Positions 53,153 to 63,894 of a stretch of 64,000 bases of DNA are shown piece by piece. A model generated the notes under the pieces. It was not told where the DNA came from. It saw nothing but the letters and a program-made list of their open reading frames with translations, and did no database searches. This DNA is from Pseudoalteromonas ulvae UL12 (lineage in GTDB: Bacteria > Pseudomonadota > Gammaproteobacteria > Enterobacterales > Alteromonadaceae): NCBI RefSeq assembly GCF_014925405.1, contig NZ_AQHJ01000023.1, positions 700,815-764,814 on the forward strand, given 5' to 3'. The translations under genes were made by a program, and so were the position numbers. Numbering within the stretch: position 1 is the first letter of the stretch; each line of letters starts with the position of its first letter.

Positions 53153-55801
53153 TTAATTTATATACGTTATTCTACTAACAACGTCATCATTTAAACGTGT
53201 TCTTAAAGCTATTTTTTGCTGAGGATCAACACTGATCGGATCTGTGTAACTCTGCCAAGATGCTCCGCTATCTAAGCTGTATTCAATTGGTAAATAATCA
53301 AATGCTGCATTGGCTTTGAGTTTACCTTGCTCGATAATCCCGCCAGGCACTGGTAAATAAGGTTTTACGCCACCTTTAGCCATTTTTGCTAGCTCTTTCA
53401 ATGATAATGCAGCAGAGAACTCAGCAAAATCTTGGCTACGCGCAAGCGCATTGGGGGTTTTACTTTCCCAATCAGCTTTATACCAAGCCCGTTCAGCCAC
53501 AGACAATAATCGAGGGAAAATCATTGCCAATACTTGATCTTCGGTACGGATTGTTTCTGACCACACTTGACCTTGGATCCCTAGAATGTTTTCAGACTTT
53601 TCCAGCTCAGGCATTGGCCGCCCAACTAAGGCTTCTAAGTTGTCAATTTTCTCACCTGTGCGTGTGAAATCAGCATTGGCATACACATAATCAGGCATGT
53701 AACCAAAGGCTTTTTCTGTATTGGTGGCACGAGTGGCCCAATAATAACCGCGCTCTTCTGGGTGCGCTTCATAAGGATGATCAAAGTACAAATGGGTGCC
53801 ATGAGACATCACCACTTGATAACCTTCATTGGCTAAACGATAAGCGCGATCAGCCACACCCCACTCCCAAATGTTATCCCAAACATTGGCAGTAAAAACA
53901 GGATTAGGCATTTCAGCACGATTAAACGGATTTGTTCTATCGTACATTAAGCCATCTTCCCACGCGCCAGGGGCGATGCCGCGTTTGTGCAACATTTTTG
54001 CTATTCGCTGAGTGAAATATGGTTTTAAGTCTGCAACACCAGCAACCCCATTGGTTGGATCATCGAAGACAGCCTGACACGCAGGTGATCCTGTCCACGA
54101 ACCCGTACCCACCTCATCGCCGCCAAAGTGAAGATTGGTCAAGCGAACTCCTGCTTCACGATACATTTGTTGCAGCTCATAGGTCACTTTGTCGAAAAAT
54201 TGATAACTCGAATCCATACAGACATTCACTGAGTTATCTTTATAAAGCTGAACCGTTTCATACACTGAAGTATCGGCTGGATCACTTAATAAATATGCAG
54301 TAGCTGCTGATGATTGCAAAACTGCCCCTTCAGCGTCTTCAGCACTGGTTTTAATTGCGCCAGCGCGTAATGCTTTCTCTTGCTTTAATAGGTTACGATA
54401 GCGTGCTTCCATTGCCTTAATTGATGCACGCGCATGCCCTGGGCCTTCAATTTCTGGAATAATATTCACATGACGAGCTGCGGCAAATTTTAATAACTCA
54501 ACAAATTCCGCACGTGTTAAATAGCCATTACCAGATCCTGATTTATGAGGACCAGTCCCCAGCTGAGTTAATAAACAATTATTTTCAGACAAATCAAAAC
54601 AACGATAAGCACCAATCTCTGTCAACTCAGGTAAACCGGGGATTTCGAGACGCCAACCTTCATCTTCAGAAAAATGCCAATGTAGCTTATTCAATTTGTA
54701 GCGCGCCATTTGCTCTACCAGCTTGAACATGGCGTCTTTACCATGATAGTTACGGGCATTATCATAATGCATACCACGCCAATCGAAGCGTGGGCTATCT
54801 TGAATTTCAACTCGAGGTAAAGTGAGTGTTTCACTCGCATCTGCAGGAATAAGCGCTAACAAACTTTGCATGCCGTAAAAGGCACCTGCGTTGTCGCTTC
54901 CAACTATTGTAATGCTGTTTTTATCGACTTCTAGGCGATAACTTTCACTTTTACCTTTATTGACTTTGCCATCCACTTTGACATTAATGACAGCAGAATC
55001 TCCCACTGAAATATGGTCAGGTTGAGCTTTCAGTGTCAATTGATGGTTTTTGGTTAAGTCTTCAACAAATACGGCAACTTCTGAAGTGAGCCGACCTGCA
55101 AAACGGATTTGCCAACTGTTATTCACGGTTACTTCACCACGATTAAAGTCAACATTTTGTGGCATTGGAATAATACGCTTAAGCGCAGCTTGTTGTGACA
55201 CTGTGTATTTTTTATTAGCTAAATTAGCCTGATAGCGATTGGCCGCATCGGCAATGACAGATAAATCTTTTGGCTCATTAAATTTCTTTAGTTGATTTTC
55301 TCTGACAAACGGCGCTACAAACGCTTTCATATCTTCAGTATCGGTATTGGCAAAAACCGCAGGAGTATTCTCGCCAGACACCATAAATGCACGCGGCATA
55401 AAATCAGTGTAAGAAACAATATAGGCACCGGCTTCATAATTGAAACTGAAACGCTCACCTTTAGCTAAGCCGTTAAATTTTTTAGTAGCAATGATACGGT
55501 GTAAATCACCATTAACATGCTCAACTTTTAAACCCGGATTGTCTACGGAAGTAATTTTACGAATGGAGTGGACATAGATTTGCCAATCCCCCTCACCTTT
55601 GGCCAATGCGACATTTGAATTATTTGCTAAGCTAATTTGCCCAATGAAACCACCGTCTTTGTTATGAAAGTTATCAACAACGGCAAATTGAAATTGAGTA
55701 TTTTGGGTAAAATCTTGTAACGCTTGCTGACTTAATTGACCTTGAGCCATCAAGGGCGATGAGATAAATAAGCTCGCTATAATGCTTTTTTTTAAGCGCA
55801 T
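53153..55801 (-). CDS. Secreted beta-N-acetylhexosaminidase, GH20 (chitobiase-like)
   Basis: Hydrolyses chitobiose and other terminal GlcNAc units. I choose ATG 55801 (MRLKKSIIASLFIS), with GGAGG 5 bp upstream and a signal peptide ending near MAQG; the frame opens 42 nt earlier. The 882-residue protein has a CHB_HEX-type N-terminal domain, a GH20b domain (about 200-320), the GH20 barrel (about 330-780) with the catalytic Asp-Glu pair in HFGGDEVGTGSW near residue 560, and a C-terminal beta domain. It likely feeds GlcNAc to the two downstream carriers. The shared operator lies about 95 bp upstream of the ATG. Confidence 0.95.
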   Translation of the reverse strand: MRLKKSIIASLFISSPLMAQGQLSQQALQDFTQNTQFQFAVVDNFHNKDGGFIGQISLANNSNVALAKGEGDWQIYVHSIRKITSVDNPGLKVEHVNGDLHRIIATKKFNGLAKGERFSFNYEAGAYIVSYTDFMPRAFMVSGENTPAVFANTDTEDMKAFVAPFVRENQLKKFNEPKDLSVIADAANRYQANLANKKYTVSQQAALKRIIPMPQNVDFNRGEVTVNNSWQIRFAGRLTSEVAVFVEDLTKNHQLTLKAQPDHISVGDSAVINVKVDGKVNKGKSESYRLEVDKNSITIVGSDNAGAFYGMQSLLALIPADASETLTLPRVEIQDSPRFDWRGMHYDNARNYHGKDAMFKLVEQMARYKLNKLHWHFSEDEGWRLEIPGLPELTEIGAYRCFDLSENNCLLTQLGTGPHKSGSGNGYLTRAEFVELLKFAAARHVNIIPEIEGPGHARASIKAMEARYRNLLKQEKALRAGAIKTSAEDAEGAVLQSSAATAYLLSDPADTSVYETVQLYKDNSVNVCMDSSYQFFDKVTYELQQMYREAGVRLTNLHFGGDEVGTGSWTGSPACQAVFDDPTNGVAGVADLKPYFTQRIAKMLHKRGIAPGAWEDGLMYDRTNPFNRAEMPNPVFTANVWDNIWEWGVADRAYRLANEGYQVVMSHGTHLYFDHPYEAHPEERGYYWATRATNTEKAFGYMPDYVYANADFTRTGEKIDNLEALVGRPMPELEKSENILGIQGQVWSETIRTEDQVLAMIFPRLLSVAERAWYKADWESKTPNALARSQDFAEFSAALSLKELAKMAKGGVKPYLPVPGGIIEQGKLKANAAFDYLPIEYSLDSGASWQSYTDPISVDPQQKIALRTRLNDDVVSRITYIN

Positions 55802-55895
55802 TAAGGCCTCCAGTAAGTAAATTGTGAACATGACTACTGCCACAATATAGATGATATTTAATCCTAACTATTGAAGTCACTATAAACAAATCAAA

Positions 55896-55911
55896 ATGAC
55901 AGCGCTATCTT
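55896..55911. promoter_or_regulatory. GlcNAc-type operator upstream of the hexosaminidase gene
   Basis: ATGACAGCGCTATCTT, differing at one base from the two sites upstream of the carrier genes. It lies about 95 bp before ATG 55801. Confidence 0.72.
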
Positions 55912-56035
55912 TTGGCGATAAATAAAAACTGATTTTTTTCTGAATAATGAGGATACATAACTTCTAACTAATTATTTAATAAGTCTTTATTAAATAATCA
56001 CTAAAGTGTTTTTCTCTTAGTTAAATTCACGGCAT

Positions 56036-56066
56036 AAAAAAACCAGCCGTATTAAGGCTGGTTTTT
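56036..56066 (-). terminator. Terminator downstream of purL
   Basis: AACCAGCC and GGCTGGTT form an 8-bp stem. On the minus strand it is followed by TTTTTTT. It lies within 20 bp of the purL stop. Confidence 0.9.
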
Positions 56067-56081
56067 ATCTACTTGGTCTGA

Positions 56082-59000
56082 TTAGCCAATGTGTTTACGT
56101 GCGTTTCTGAACATACGCATCCAAGGGCTATCCTCACGCCACTCATCTGGGTGCCAAGAGTTTGCAACCGTACGGAATACACGCTCAGGGTGTGGCATCA
56201 TCACTGTTGCGCGACCATCTAAGCTTGTAATACCGGTAATACCTTCAGGTGAACCATTTGGATTGTTCGGATATTGAGTTGTTGGGTTACCGTAGTTATC
56301 TACAAATTTGACAGCCACAGTGCCAGTTGAGATAGCCGACTGTAACGCACCAGCATTCGCAAACTCAGCATGACCTTCACCATGTGATACAGCGATTGGC
56401 ATACGCGAACCAGCCATACCCGAGAAGAAGACTGACGGGCTTTGTTGAACTTCAACTAAGCTAAAACGTGCTTCAAAACGCTCTGACTTATTGGTAACAA
56501 AACGTGGCCAATGCTCAGTGCCAGGAATTAACTCTTTTAGAGTTGAAAGCATCTGACAACCATTACACACACCTAAACTGAATGTATCTTGACGTTCAAA
56601 GAATGTTTGGAACTGTTCACGTGCCATCTCATTAAATAAGATAGATTTAGCCCAACCTTCACCTGCGCCTAATACATCCCCGTAAGAGAAGCCACCACAA
56701 GCAACGAGGCCTTTAAACTCTTCAAGGGATAAACGACCTTCTAAAATGTCACTCATGTGTACATCGACTGCAGCAAATCCTGCACGATTAAACGCAGCCG
56801 CCATTTCAACATGAGAGTTAACACCTTGTTCACGCAGAATGGCCATTCTTGGAGCTGCGCCTTTTAGAATGTAAGGTGCTGCCACATCTTCGTTTAAATC
56901 GAAACTTAACTGAGTATTTAAGCCCGGATCGTTAACATCAAATTTGGCATCAAATTCTTGTTGCGCACCTTCAGGGTTATCACGCAAGCTTTGCATTTGA
57001 TAAGTTGTTTCGGCCCAAATCGTACGTAACTCAACACGACTATTTTCAAGTACTGTATTCCCATTACGCATAAATGAGACGTTATCAGTGTTGTTTAATG
57101 CGCCGATTTCATGAGTAACAGACGCTAAACCATGCGCAGCGAAAACTTCAAGCACTTGAGCTTTATCGCTATTGCGAACTTGAATCACACCGCCTAACTC
57201 TTCGTTAAATAGCACTTCAAGATCAGAACCCACTAATCCATCAAGGTTCACTGTTACGCCCACGCGACCAGCAAACGCCATTTCAGCCACAGTAGTGAAT
57301 AAACCACCATCAGAACGATCGTGATACGCAAGTAACTTGCTATCAGCTACCAATGCTTGCATCGCATTGTAATACCCTTTTAAGAACTCTGGGTTATCAA
57401 CATCTGGGGTTTGATCGCCTAACTGCTTGTAAACTTGCGCAAGGCTTGAAGCACCTAAACGGTTTTGACCTGCACCTAAATCGATAAGCAGTAAACTTGT
57501 TTCACCTTTATCTGTTCGTAGTTCAGGAGTGACGGTTTTACGCACATCTTCAACACGACCAAAAGCAGTAATAATCAATGAAAGAGGCGCAGTGACAGCT
57601 TTCGCTTCGCCGTTTTCGTCCCATTGAGTTTTCATCGACATCGAATCTTTGCCCACTGGAATGGTTAAACCAAGCGCAGGACACAACTCTTCACCTACCG
57701 CTTTTACAGCTTCGTAAAGACCCGCATCTTCGCCAGGGTGACCTGCTGCGGCCATCCAGTTAGCAGAAAGCTTTATGTTTTCTAATCCACCAATGTTGGT
57801 ACCAGCAATATTGGTTAATGATTCAGCCACCGCTAGACGAGCCGAAGCGCCGTAGTTAAGTAAAGCGGCTGGCGTACGCTCGCCCAGTGACATCGCTTCA
57901 CCGTGATACGTATCAAATGCAGCAGCGGTTACTGCACAATCAGCAACAGGGACCTGCCAAGGACCAACCATTTGATCACGAGCCACTAAACCAGTCACTG
58001 TGCGGTCACCAATGGTGATTAAGAAGGTTTTTTCTGCAATCGCTGGTAAGCGTAGTAAGCGTTTAGCTGCTTCATCTAAATCAATGTTGCTGACATTTAA
58101 CGCTTCGCCTTTTGCTTGTAAAGACGTCACTTCACGATGCATTTTTGGCGCTTTACCAAGCAATACTTCTAGAGGTAAATCCACAGGGTTATTGTCAAAG
58201 TGGTTATCAGATACAGTCAGGTGTAATTCTTCAGTTGCTTCACCAATTACGGCATATTGTGCACGTTCGCGCTTACAGATTTCTTCAAAGCGAGCAAAAT
58301 CTTCAGCAGCAACAGCCATCACGTAACGTTCTTGTGATTCATTACACCAAATTTCATGTGGTGCCATGCCAGGCTCATCGTTTGGTACATTACGTAATTC
58401 GAATTTACCACCACGACCGCCATCACTGACTAATTCTGGGAATGCATTTGAAATACCGCCCGCACCCACATCATGAATAAACGCAATTGGATTGGCATCA
58501 CCAAGCTGCCAACACTTATCGATCACTTCTTGACAGCGACGTTCCATTTCTGGGTTTTCGCGCTGCACTGAAGCAAAATCTAAATCTTCATTTGATTGAC
58601 CTGAAGTCATTGAAGAGGCTGCACCGCCACCTAAACCAATGTTCATCGCAGGGCCGCCAAGTACAATCAACTTAGCGCCAACTGGAATTTCACCTTTTTG
58701 TACATGGTCAGTACGGATATTCCCTAAACCACCGGCAAGCATAATCGGCTTGTGGTAACCACGCACCTCTACACCATTGTGGCTGTTAACTTGTTCTTCG
58801 TAAGTACGGAAATAACCTAATAAGTTAGGACGACCAAACTCATTGTTAAACGCCGCGCCACCTAATGGGCCTTCAACCATAATATCTAATGCGTTAACAA
58901 TGCGCGCAGGTTTTCCAAAATCAGTTTCCCAAGGTTGCTCATAACCTGGGATACGTAAATTAGATACGGTAAAACCAACTAAACCCGCTTTTGGTTTTGA

Positions 59001-59978
59001 GCCGCGCCCTGTTGCGCCTTCATCACGAATTTCACCACCTGACCCTGTCGAGGCACCTGAAAAAGGCGCAATCGCTGTTGGGTGGTTGTGAGTTTCAACC
59101 TTCATCAATATTTCGATGTTTTCTGGGTGATAAGCATATTCACCGGCAACATTAGGGAAGAAACGACCTGCAAACGATCCTTTCATTACTGCCGCGTTAT
59201 CTTTATAAGCAGATAATACGTTTTCAGGATGTGTTTCGAAGGTATTTTTAATCATTTTGAATAGCGACTTCGGCTGTTCAATACCATCAATTGTCCAATC
59301 TGCATTGAATATTTTGTGACGACAATGCTCAGAATTTGCCTGTGCAAACATGAATAATTCGATGTCGTTCGGGTTACGACCTAATTTCTGGAAATTTTCA
59401 ACGAGATAATCAATCTCATCATCAGCTAAAGCAAAACCTTGTTCGATATTCGCAGCGGCTAATGCCTCGCGACCACCACCTAAAATATCAACTGATGACA
59501 TAGGGCGCGGTTCATCAACTTTAAATAGCTGCGCTGCTGCATCAAGCTCTGCATGCGTTGCTTCAGTCATACGGTCATGAAGAAGTTTAGCGACATCGTT
59601 TACTTGCTCGGGAGTTAAATCCCCTTCAACATAATAGGCTACGCCACGCTCAATACGATGTACCTGGCTTAGGCCACAGTTTTTCGCGATATCAGTTGCT
59701 TTTGATGCCCACGGAGAAATTGTACCTGGACGCGGCGTCACTAAAATAAGTGTGCCCGCTGGCTCGTGCTCGATAACGGTCGGGCCATAGGTAAGCAGTT
59801 TTTTTAACTTATCCAGTTCAGCATCGCTAAGTTGTGCTGTTAAATTAGCAAAATGCATAAATTCAGCGTAAACATTCGTTACCGCTAAATTGGCATCAGC
59901 ACAACGTTTTAAGATTTTTTGAACTCTAAAATCAGACAGTGCGGGTGCACCACGTAAGATCAACATAGGTATTTTCAT
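56082..59978 (-). CDS. purL: Phosphoribosylformylglycinamidine synthase PurL
   Basis: Fourth step of purine synthesis, FGAR to FGAM, using glutamine and ATP. The 1298-residue single-chain form has an N-terminal PurS-like region, an ATP-grasp-related synthetase core ([39 protein letters not shown]) and a C-terminal glutaminase with [13 protein letters not shown], catalytic Cys in GVCNGCQML and PHPERVFR. An in-frame ATG 12 nt downstream (59966, [13 protein letters not shown]) better matches E. coli PurL and may be the true start. Monocistronic, with its own terminator. Confidence 0.96.
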   Translation of the reverse strand: MKIPMLILRGAPALSDFRVQKILKRCADANLAVTNVYAEFMHFANLTAQLSDAELDKLKKLLTYGPTVIEHEPAGTLILVTPRPGTISPWASKATDIAKNCGLSQVHRIERGVAYYVEGDLTPEQVNDVAKLLHDRMTEATHAELDAAAQLFKVDEPRPMSSVDILGGGREALAAANIEQGFALADDEIDYLVENFQKLGRNPNDIELFMFAQANSEHCRHKIFNADWTIDGIEQPKSLFKMIKNTFETHPENVLSAYKDNAAVMKGSFAGRFFPNVAGEYAYHPENIEILMKVETHNHPTAIAPFSGASTGSGGEIRDEGATGRGSKPKAGLVGFTVSNLRIPGYEQPWETDFGKPARIVNALDIMVEGPLGGAAFNNEFGRPNLLGYFRTYEEQVNSHNGVEVRGYHKPIMLAGGLGNIRTDHVQKGEIPVGAKLIVLGGPAMNIGLGGGAASSMTSGQSNEDLDFASVQRENPEMERRCQEVIDKCWQLGDANPIAFIHDVGAGGISNAFPELVSDGGRGGKFELRNVPNDEPGMAPHEIWCNESQERYVMAVAAEDFARFEEICKRERAQYAVIGEATEELHLTVSDNHFDNNPVDLPLEVLLGKAPKMHREVTSLQAKGEALNVSNIDLDEAAKRLLRLPAIAEKTFLITIGDRTVTGLVARDQMVGPWQVPVADCAVTAAAFDTYHGEAMSLGERTPAALLNYGASARLAVAESLTNIAGTNIGGLENIKLSANWMAAAGHPGEDAGLYEAVKAVGEELCPALGLTIPVGKDSMSMKTQWDENGEAKAVTAPLSLIITAFGRVEDVRKTVTPELRTDKGETSLLLIDLGAGQNRLGASSLAQVYKQLGDQTPDVDNPEFLKGYYNAMQALVADSKLLAYHDRSDGGLFTTVAEMAFAGRVGVTVNLDGLVGSDLEVLFNEELGGVIQVRNSDKAQVLEVFAAHGLASVTHEIGALNNTDNVSFMRNGNTVLENSRVELRTIWAETTYQMQSLRDNPEGAQQEFDAKFDVNDPGLNTQLSFDLNEDVAAPYILKGAAPRMAILREQGVNSHVEMAAAFNRAGFAAVDVHMSDILEGRLSLEEFKGLVACGGFSYGDVLGAGEGWAKSILFNEMAREQFQTFFERQDTFSLGVCNGCQMLSTLKELIPGTEHWPRFVTNKSERFEARFSLVEVQQSPSVFFSGMAGSRMPIAVSHGEGHAEFANAGALQSAISTGTVAVKFVDNYGNPTTQYPNNPNGSPEGITGITSLDGRATVMMPHPERVFRTVANSWHPDEWREDSPWMRMFRNARKHIG

Positions 59979-60200
59979 CCGGGGTTAGGGATTGAACGAT
60001 ATATCAATAAAGGCGACATTATAGTGGAAATAAAACTTGGTTTTAACTGCAAATTCAAAAATTCGCCAAATTAAACCCCAAAAGCTGCGAAAACAAATAC
60101 AGCTCAGACCAGAAAATTCAAGCATTGCCTTTGAATGTTAAGTGACCTACCAACAATCTTCTGTTATAAAAGAAAAACATACCGAGTAATGTGGGTCACT

Positions 60201-61610
60201 ATGCGTTTCATTGTTTTGCTATTGAGTTTGGTTGTATTAATTTCTTGCTCGAAACAAGAGACACCCACACAACTGCAAAAAATCAATCAACAGAACAAAA
60301 TTCGTATTGGATTCTTAGTAGGCCAAAGCACTTATTACTTAAGCGGCGATGGTGAAGAAGGGTTTGAGTATGAGCTGGCCGCTGCATTTGCTGATTTTTT
60401 GGGCGTTGAATTGGAGGTTGTGCCATTTTTCAGCTTAAGTGATTTATTCCCTCGCCTTAATAACAACAATATCGATATTGTCGCCTCTGGTTTAACTATC
60501 AATAAAAACCGCTTAGAGTCTTTTCGTTTTGCTCCAGAATATCGCTCTATCAGTCAAAAGTTAGTATTTAAACAAGGCAACGTTAGACCTCGAAACTTTG
60601 CTCAAATTAAAGGTAACCTAACCGTATTAGCCAAAAGCAGCCATGTTGATAGCTTACGTAAAGCGCAATTGCGCTTCAATGACTTAACTTGGCTTGAAAC
60701 CGATGAAATGGATGAAGCTGAACTATTACAACAAGTGATAGATGGTGAAGTCGATTACACCATCGCCGATTCAAACACATTGGCATTGTTTCGACGCTAT
60801 CACCCAGAGCTCAGTATTGGCTTTTCAGTTACTCGCAGTGACCCAGTCGCTTGGATGCTCAAAAAAGATAATGATGACTCTCTTTACGCTTTATTAGTTG
60901 AGTTCTTCGGTGAGGCGCAACAAACAGGGCTTATTCACGAACTCGAAGAAAAATACTTTGGCCATGTTCGCCAATTCAATTACATCAACACACTCTCTTT
61001 TATTAATTCAGTCAAAACGACTCTACCTAAATATCAACCATGGTTTGAAGAGTATGCGTTGGACCTTGATTGGCGCTTGCTGGCTGCGCTCAGTTATCAA
61101 GAATCCATGTGGGATCCCAAAGCAAAGTCACCTACAGGGGTGCGTGGGATTATGATGCTAACTCGACCTACAGCAAAACATGTGGGGGTGACAAACCGTT
61201 TAGAACCCGAACAAAACATCAAGGGAGGCGCAATCTACTTAAGCCGTTTACTGTCACGTATTCCCGATAGAATTCCCAGCCCTGATAATCTTTGGTTTGC
61301 TTTAGCGGCCTACAATGTAGGCTGGGGACATGTCAATGATGCGCGGATCCTGACACAAAAGGACGGTGCAGACGCTGATAAATGGGCTGAGGTGAAAAAA
61401 CGTTTGCCGCTGCTGATTAAAAAGCGCTACTATCGCACCACTAAGTATGGTTATGCTCGCGGAGATGTGGCCGTAACCTATGTTGACAATATTCGTCGCT
61501 ATTATGATACTTTGGTGTGGTTAGATGAAAATGCGTCGACTGAAGAAACACTCCAAATTGACGACGATCAATCACAGCAATTTTCAGACCCTATTACATT
61601 AGAGAAATAA
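60201..61610 (+). CDS. mltF: Membrane-bound lytic murein transglycosylase F
   Basis: Cleaves the MurNAc-GlcNAc bond of peptidoglycan. I choose ATG 60201 (MRFIVLLLSLVVLISCSK), which gives a lipoprotein signal with lipobox LISC. The frame opens at 60135, but that extension is hydrophilic. The 469-residue protein has an SBP_bac_3-like domain (about 40-280; RIGFLVGQSTYYL, VASGLTINKNRLESF) and a C-terminal SLT domain with catalytic Glu in LSYQESMWDPKAKSPTGVRG, as in MltF. Divergent from purL and followed by a small basic gene. Confidence 0.92.
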   Translation: MRFIVLLLSLVVLISCSKQETPTQLQKINQQNKIRIGFLVGQSTYYLSGDGEEGFEYELAAAFADFLGVELEVVPFFSLSDLFPRLNNNNIDIVASGLTINKNRLESFRFAPEYRSISQKLVFKQGNVRPRNFAQIKGNLTVLAKSSHVDSLRKAQLRFNDLTWLETDEMDEAELLQQVIDGEVDYTIADSNTLALFRRYHPELSIGFSVTRSDPVAWMLKKDNDDSLYALLVEFFGEAQQTGLIHELEEKYFGHVRQFNYINTLSFINSVKTTLPKYQPWFEEYALDLDWRLLAALSYQESMWDPKAKSPTGVRGIMMLTRPTAKHVGVTNRLEPEQNIKGGAIYLSRLLSRIPDRIPSPDNLWFALAAYNVGWGHVNDARILTQKDGADADKWAEVKKRLPLLIKKRYYRTTKYGYARGDVAVTYVDNIRRYYDTLVWLDENASTEETLQIDDDQSQQFSDPITLEK

Positions 61611-61696
61611 ACTCAGACTAGGATTCGCTATTTTTTAATAGCCTATATTTTATAAAGTGATACTCGTTTCTCCCCTCTCACTTTTGGAGAATAAAT

Positions 61697-61861
61697 TTGA
61701 AAAGAAGAACACCCAGAATAAAAAAAAGAGCAATTAATTCTTGCTCAACTCGAAGAAGAATCATGTTGAAAAATTTACACCGAAAAATCAGCATGCGTCG
61801 TCGATTATTTGCATTAATGAACCTTGAACCAATTAATTCAGATCCAATCACAGAAGCCTAA
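61697..61861 (+). CDS. 54-residue Arg/Lys-rich small protein
   Basis: A short frame from TTG 61697 to TAA 61859-61861, with TGGAGA about 8 bp upstream. The product is highly basic at the front (MKRRTPRIKKRAINSCSTRR), has a second Arg cluster (SMRRRLFALM) and an acidic tail (NSDPITEA). The composition suggests RNA or ribosome binding or an amphipathic membrane peptide. It lies 87 bp after mltF and converges with tadA, whose stop it overlaps by a few bases inside a hairpin. No family recognised; a chance frame cannot be excluded. Confidence 0.5.
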   Translation: MKRRTPRIKKRAINSCSTRRRIMLKNLHRKISMRRRLFALMNLEPINSDPITEA

Positions 61862-61873
61862 ATAGGCTTCTGT
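61850..61873. terminator. Hairpin containing both convergent stop codons
   Basis: ACAGAAGCCTA and TAGGCTTCTGT form an 11-bp stem around AA. The plus-strand TAA (61859-61861) and the tadA stop (complement of CTA, 61858-61860) are both inside the stem. T-tracts are modest, so it may act as a bidirectional terminator or mRNA 3' barrier. Confidence 0.65.
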
Positions 61874-62367
61874 GGCACTTTCTTTTGCTCTTGCCTTAAT
61901 GCTTTAATTTCTTTTCTTCTACGTTTAAAAAAAGCCGATAACTTATCACCACATTCCTGTGCCAACACTCCTGAAGTCACCTCTATTTGATGATTAAACT
62001 GCGGGTGCTGAACTAAATTGATTACTGAATTTACAGCGCCAGTCTTAGCATCATCCGCACCATACACTAAACGCTTTATTCGGCTATGCACCAATAAGCC
62101 TGCACACATAGAGCAAGGTTCTAACGTGACATAGAGGGTGCAATCCAGCATTCGATAGTTTTCTAAGTATTGTCCCGCCTGACGAATAGCGAGCATTTCT
62201 GCATGCGCTGATGGATCATGGGTGCAAATAGAGCGATTCCAACCTTGTGCAATAATTTCATTATCTCGCACAACAAGGGCTCCAACCGGGATCTCCCCCT
62301 CAGCCTCTGCTTTATCAGCAAGCATTAGCGCTTGCGCCATCCAATATTCATCTGAATACTCAATCAT
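61858..62367 (-). CDS. tadA: tRNA-specific adenosine deaminase TadA
   Basis: Deaminates A34 to inosine in tRNA-Arg(ACG). I choose ATG 62367 (MIEYSDEYWMAQAL), with GAGGTGG just upstream; the frame also opens at GTG 62373. The 169-residue protein has zinc/catalytic HAEMLAI near residue 57 and PCSMCAG, as in TadA. C-terminal residues are basic (FKRRRKEIKALRQEQKK). Convergent with the small basic gene; divergent from gsk. Confidence 0.95.
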   Translation of the reverse strand: MIEYSDEYWMAQALMLADKAEAEGEIPVGALVVRDNEIIAQGWNRSICTHDPSAHAEMLAIRQAGQYLENYRMLDCTLYVTLEPCSMCAGLLVHSRIKRLVYGADDAKTGAVNSVINLVQHPQFNHQIEVTSGVLAQECGDKLSAFFKRRRKEIKALRQEQKKVPQKPI

Positions 62368-62542
62368 AACCACCTCATTCCTTACTCACACTGATTATAC
62401 AGCAAGCAAAAGCCTAAAAATAATCTAGTATTAGCAACTAATAGGGATTATCTCGATAATTTTTCTTAAGCCATAGCCGTAAGGGGCTTATTTACGCTAT
62501 AATTCGCCGCTTTTTGTTTTAGCTAATCAATGTAGATAAATC

Positions 62543-63847
62543 ATGAAATTTCCAGGTCGCCGTAGGCACAAACATTATTTTCCGGTGGAGGCGAAAGATC
62601 CTCTCACTAACCAACTTCAGCAAGATAATAAACTGAAGAACAACTATATCGTTGGTATTGATCAGATTGTGGTGGATATCGAAGCAAAAGTTGAAAATTC
62701 CTTCCTTGCTCAATTTGGCCTACAACGTGGAATGTCGCAGGTAATCGACGACGAAACAACTCACGCTCTCTACGATCACCTGAAACAAAATAAAATGGTC
62801 GATTACGAGTTTGCAGGCGGTACTATTGGCAATACCATGCACAATTATTCTGTGCTAGCCGATGATCGCTCAGTCTTATTAGGGGTGATGAGTGAAAATA
62901 TTAAAATCGGTAGTTACGCTTACCGATTTCTGAGTAATACATCGAGCCGAGTTGATTTAGAATACTTGCAACCTGTCGATGGACCAATTGGTCGATGCTT
63001 TACCTTAATTGATGAAACCGGTGAGCGAACCTTTGCCATCAGTGCAGGCTTGATGAATAAACTACGCCCAGAATCAATATCTGAACAATTAATAACACAC
63101 TCATCAGCACTAGTTATAAGCGCGTATTTAATGCGTACGCAAGCTGATGACACAATGACTCAGGCAACATTAAAAGCGGTTGAATACGCTAACAAAGCGA
63201 ATGTGCCTGTCGTTTTGACATTAGGGACTAAGTTTTTAATCGAACAAGATCCGGCATGGTGGCAAGAGTTTGTTAAAAATCATGTTGATATTTTAGCGAT
63301 GAATGAAGAAGAAGGCCTAGCGATAACCGGTTTCGAGGATCCATTACTCGCCACTGAAAAAGCACTTGATTGGGTCGATCTGGTTATTTGTACTGCTGGT
63401 GAAAAAGGAATGTTCTTAGGCGGTTACATCGATGAGAAATGGAAACGCCTTACAACTCATACTTTAATGCCTGGTGCGATCCCTGACTTTAATAAATATG
63501 AATATTCAAGGGGTATGAGATTCAAAGATTGTGAGCAACCTCTAAAAATATATTCACATACTGCGCCGTACATGGGTGGGCCTGATAGCATCAAAAACAC
63601 CAATGGAGCAGGTGATGCAGCCCTTGCTGCTGTATTACACGATCTAAGTGCAAATGTTTACCATCAAATCAATGTGCCAAACTCGAGTAAACATCAACTC
63701 AATGCCCTTACCTATTCATCACTTTCACAAATTAGTAAGTATGCTAATCGTGTAAGTTATGAAGTACTCGTCCAGCACTCTCCAAGGTTAACCAAAGGCT
63801 TACCTGAACGAGAAGACAGCTTACAACAAGCATACTGGGAACAGTAA
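62543..63847 (+). CDS. gsk: Inosine-guanosine kinase
   Basis: PfkB-family purine nucleoside kinase of 434 residues. The N-terminal GRRRHKHYFPVEAKDP is characteristic of Gsk. PfkB features are VGIDQIVVDIEAKVE, AGGTIGNTMHNYSVLA and the late catalytic NTNGAGDAALAAVLHDL, with Asp acting as base. Makes IMP and GMP from nucleosides, complementing purL upstream in the same region. Monocistronic, ended by a hairpin. Confidence 0.95.
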   Translation: MKFPGRRRHKHYFPVEAKDPLTNQLQQDNKLKNNYIVGIDQIVVDIEAKVENSFLAQFGLQRGMSQVIDDETTHALYDHLKQNKMVDYEFAGGTIGNTMHNYSVLADDRSVLLGVMSENIKIGSYAYRFLSNTSSRVDLEYLQPVDGPIGRCFTLIDETGERTFAISAGLMNKLRPESISEQLITHSSALVISAYLMRTQADDTMTQATLKAVEYANKANVPVVLTLGTKFLIEQDPAWWQEFVKNHVDILAMNEEEGLAITGFEDPLLATEKALDWVDLVICTAGEKGMFLGGYIDEKWKRLTTHTLMPGAIPDFNKYEYSRGMRFKDCEQPLKIYSHTAPYMGGPDSIKNTNGAGDAALAAVLHDLSANVYHQINVPNSSKHQLNALTYSSLSQISKYANRVSYEVLVQHSPRLTKGLPEREDSLQQAYWEQ

Positions 63848-63865
63848 ACGACGATAAAACACTGT

Positions 63866-63894
63866 AAAAACCTGATTTCATATCAGGTTTTTTA
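63866..63894 (+). terminator. Terminator after gsk
   Basis: AAAACCTGAT and ATCAGGTTTT form a stem with a TTCAT loop and T-run on the plus strand, about 20 bp after the gsk stop. Confidence 0.92.

Noticed and set aside
60070-60110. Possible PurR box upstream of purL (TTTGTTTTCGC half-site)
   Set aside because: Only one half resembles the PurR consensus; the other half does not match, so it is not listed.
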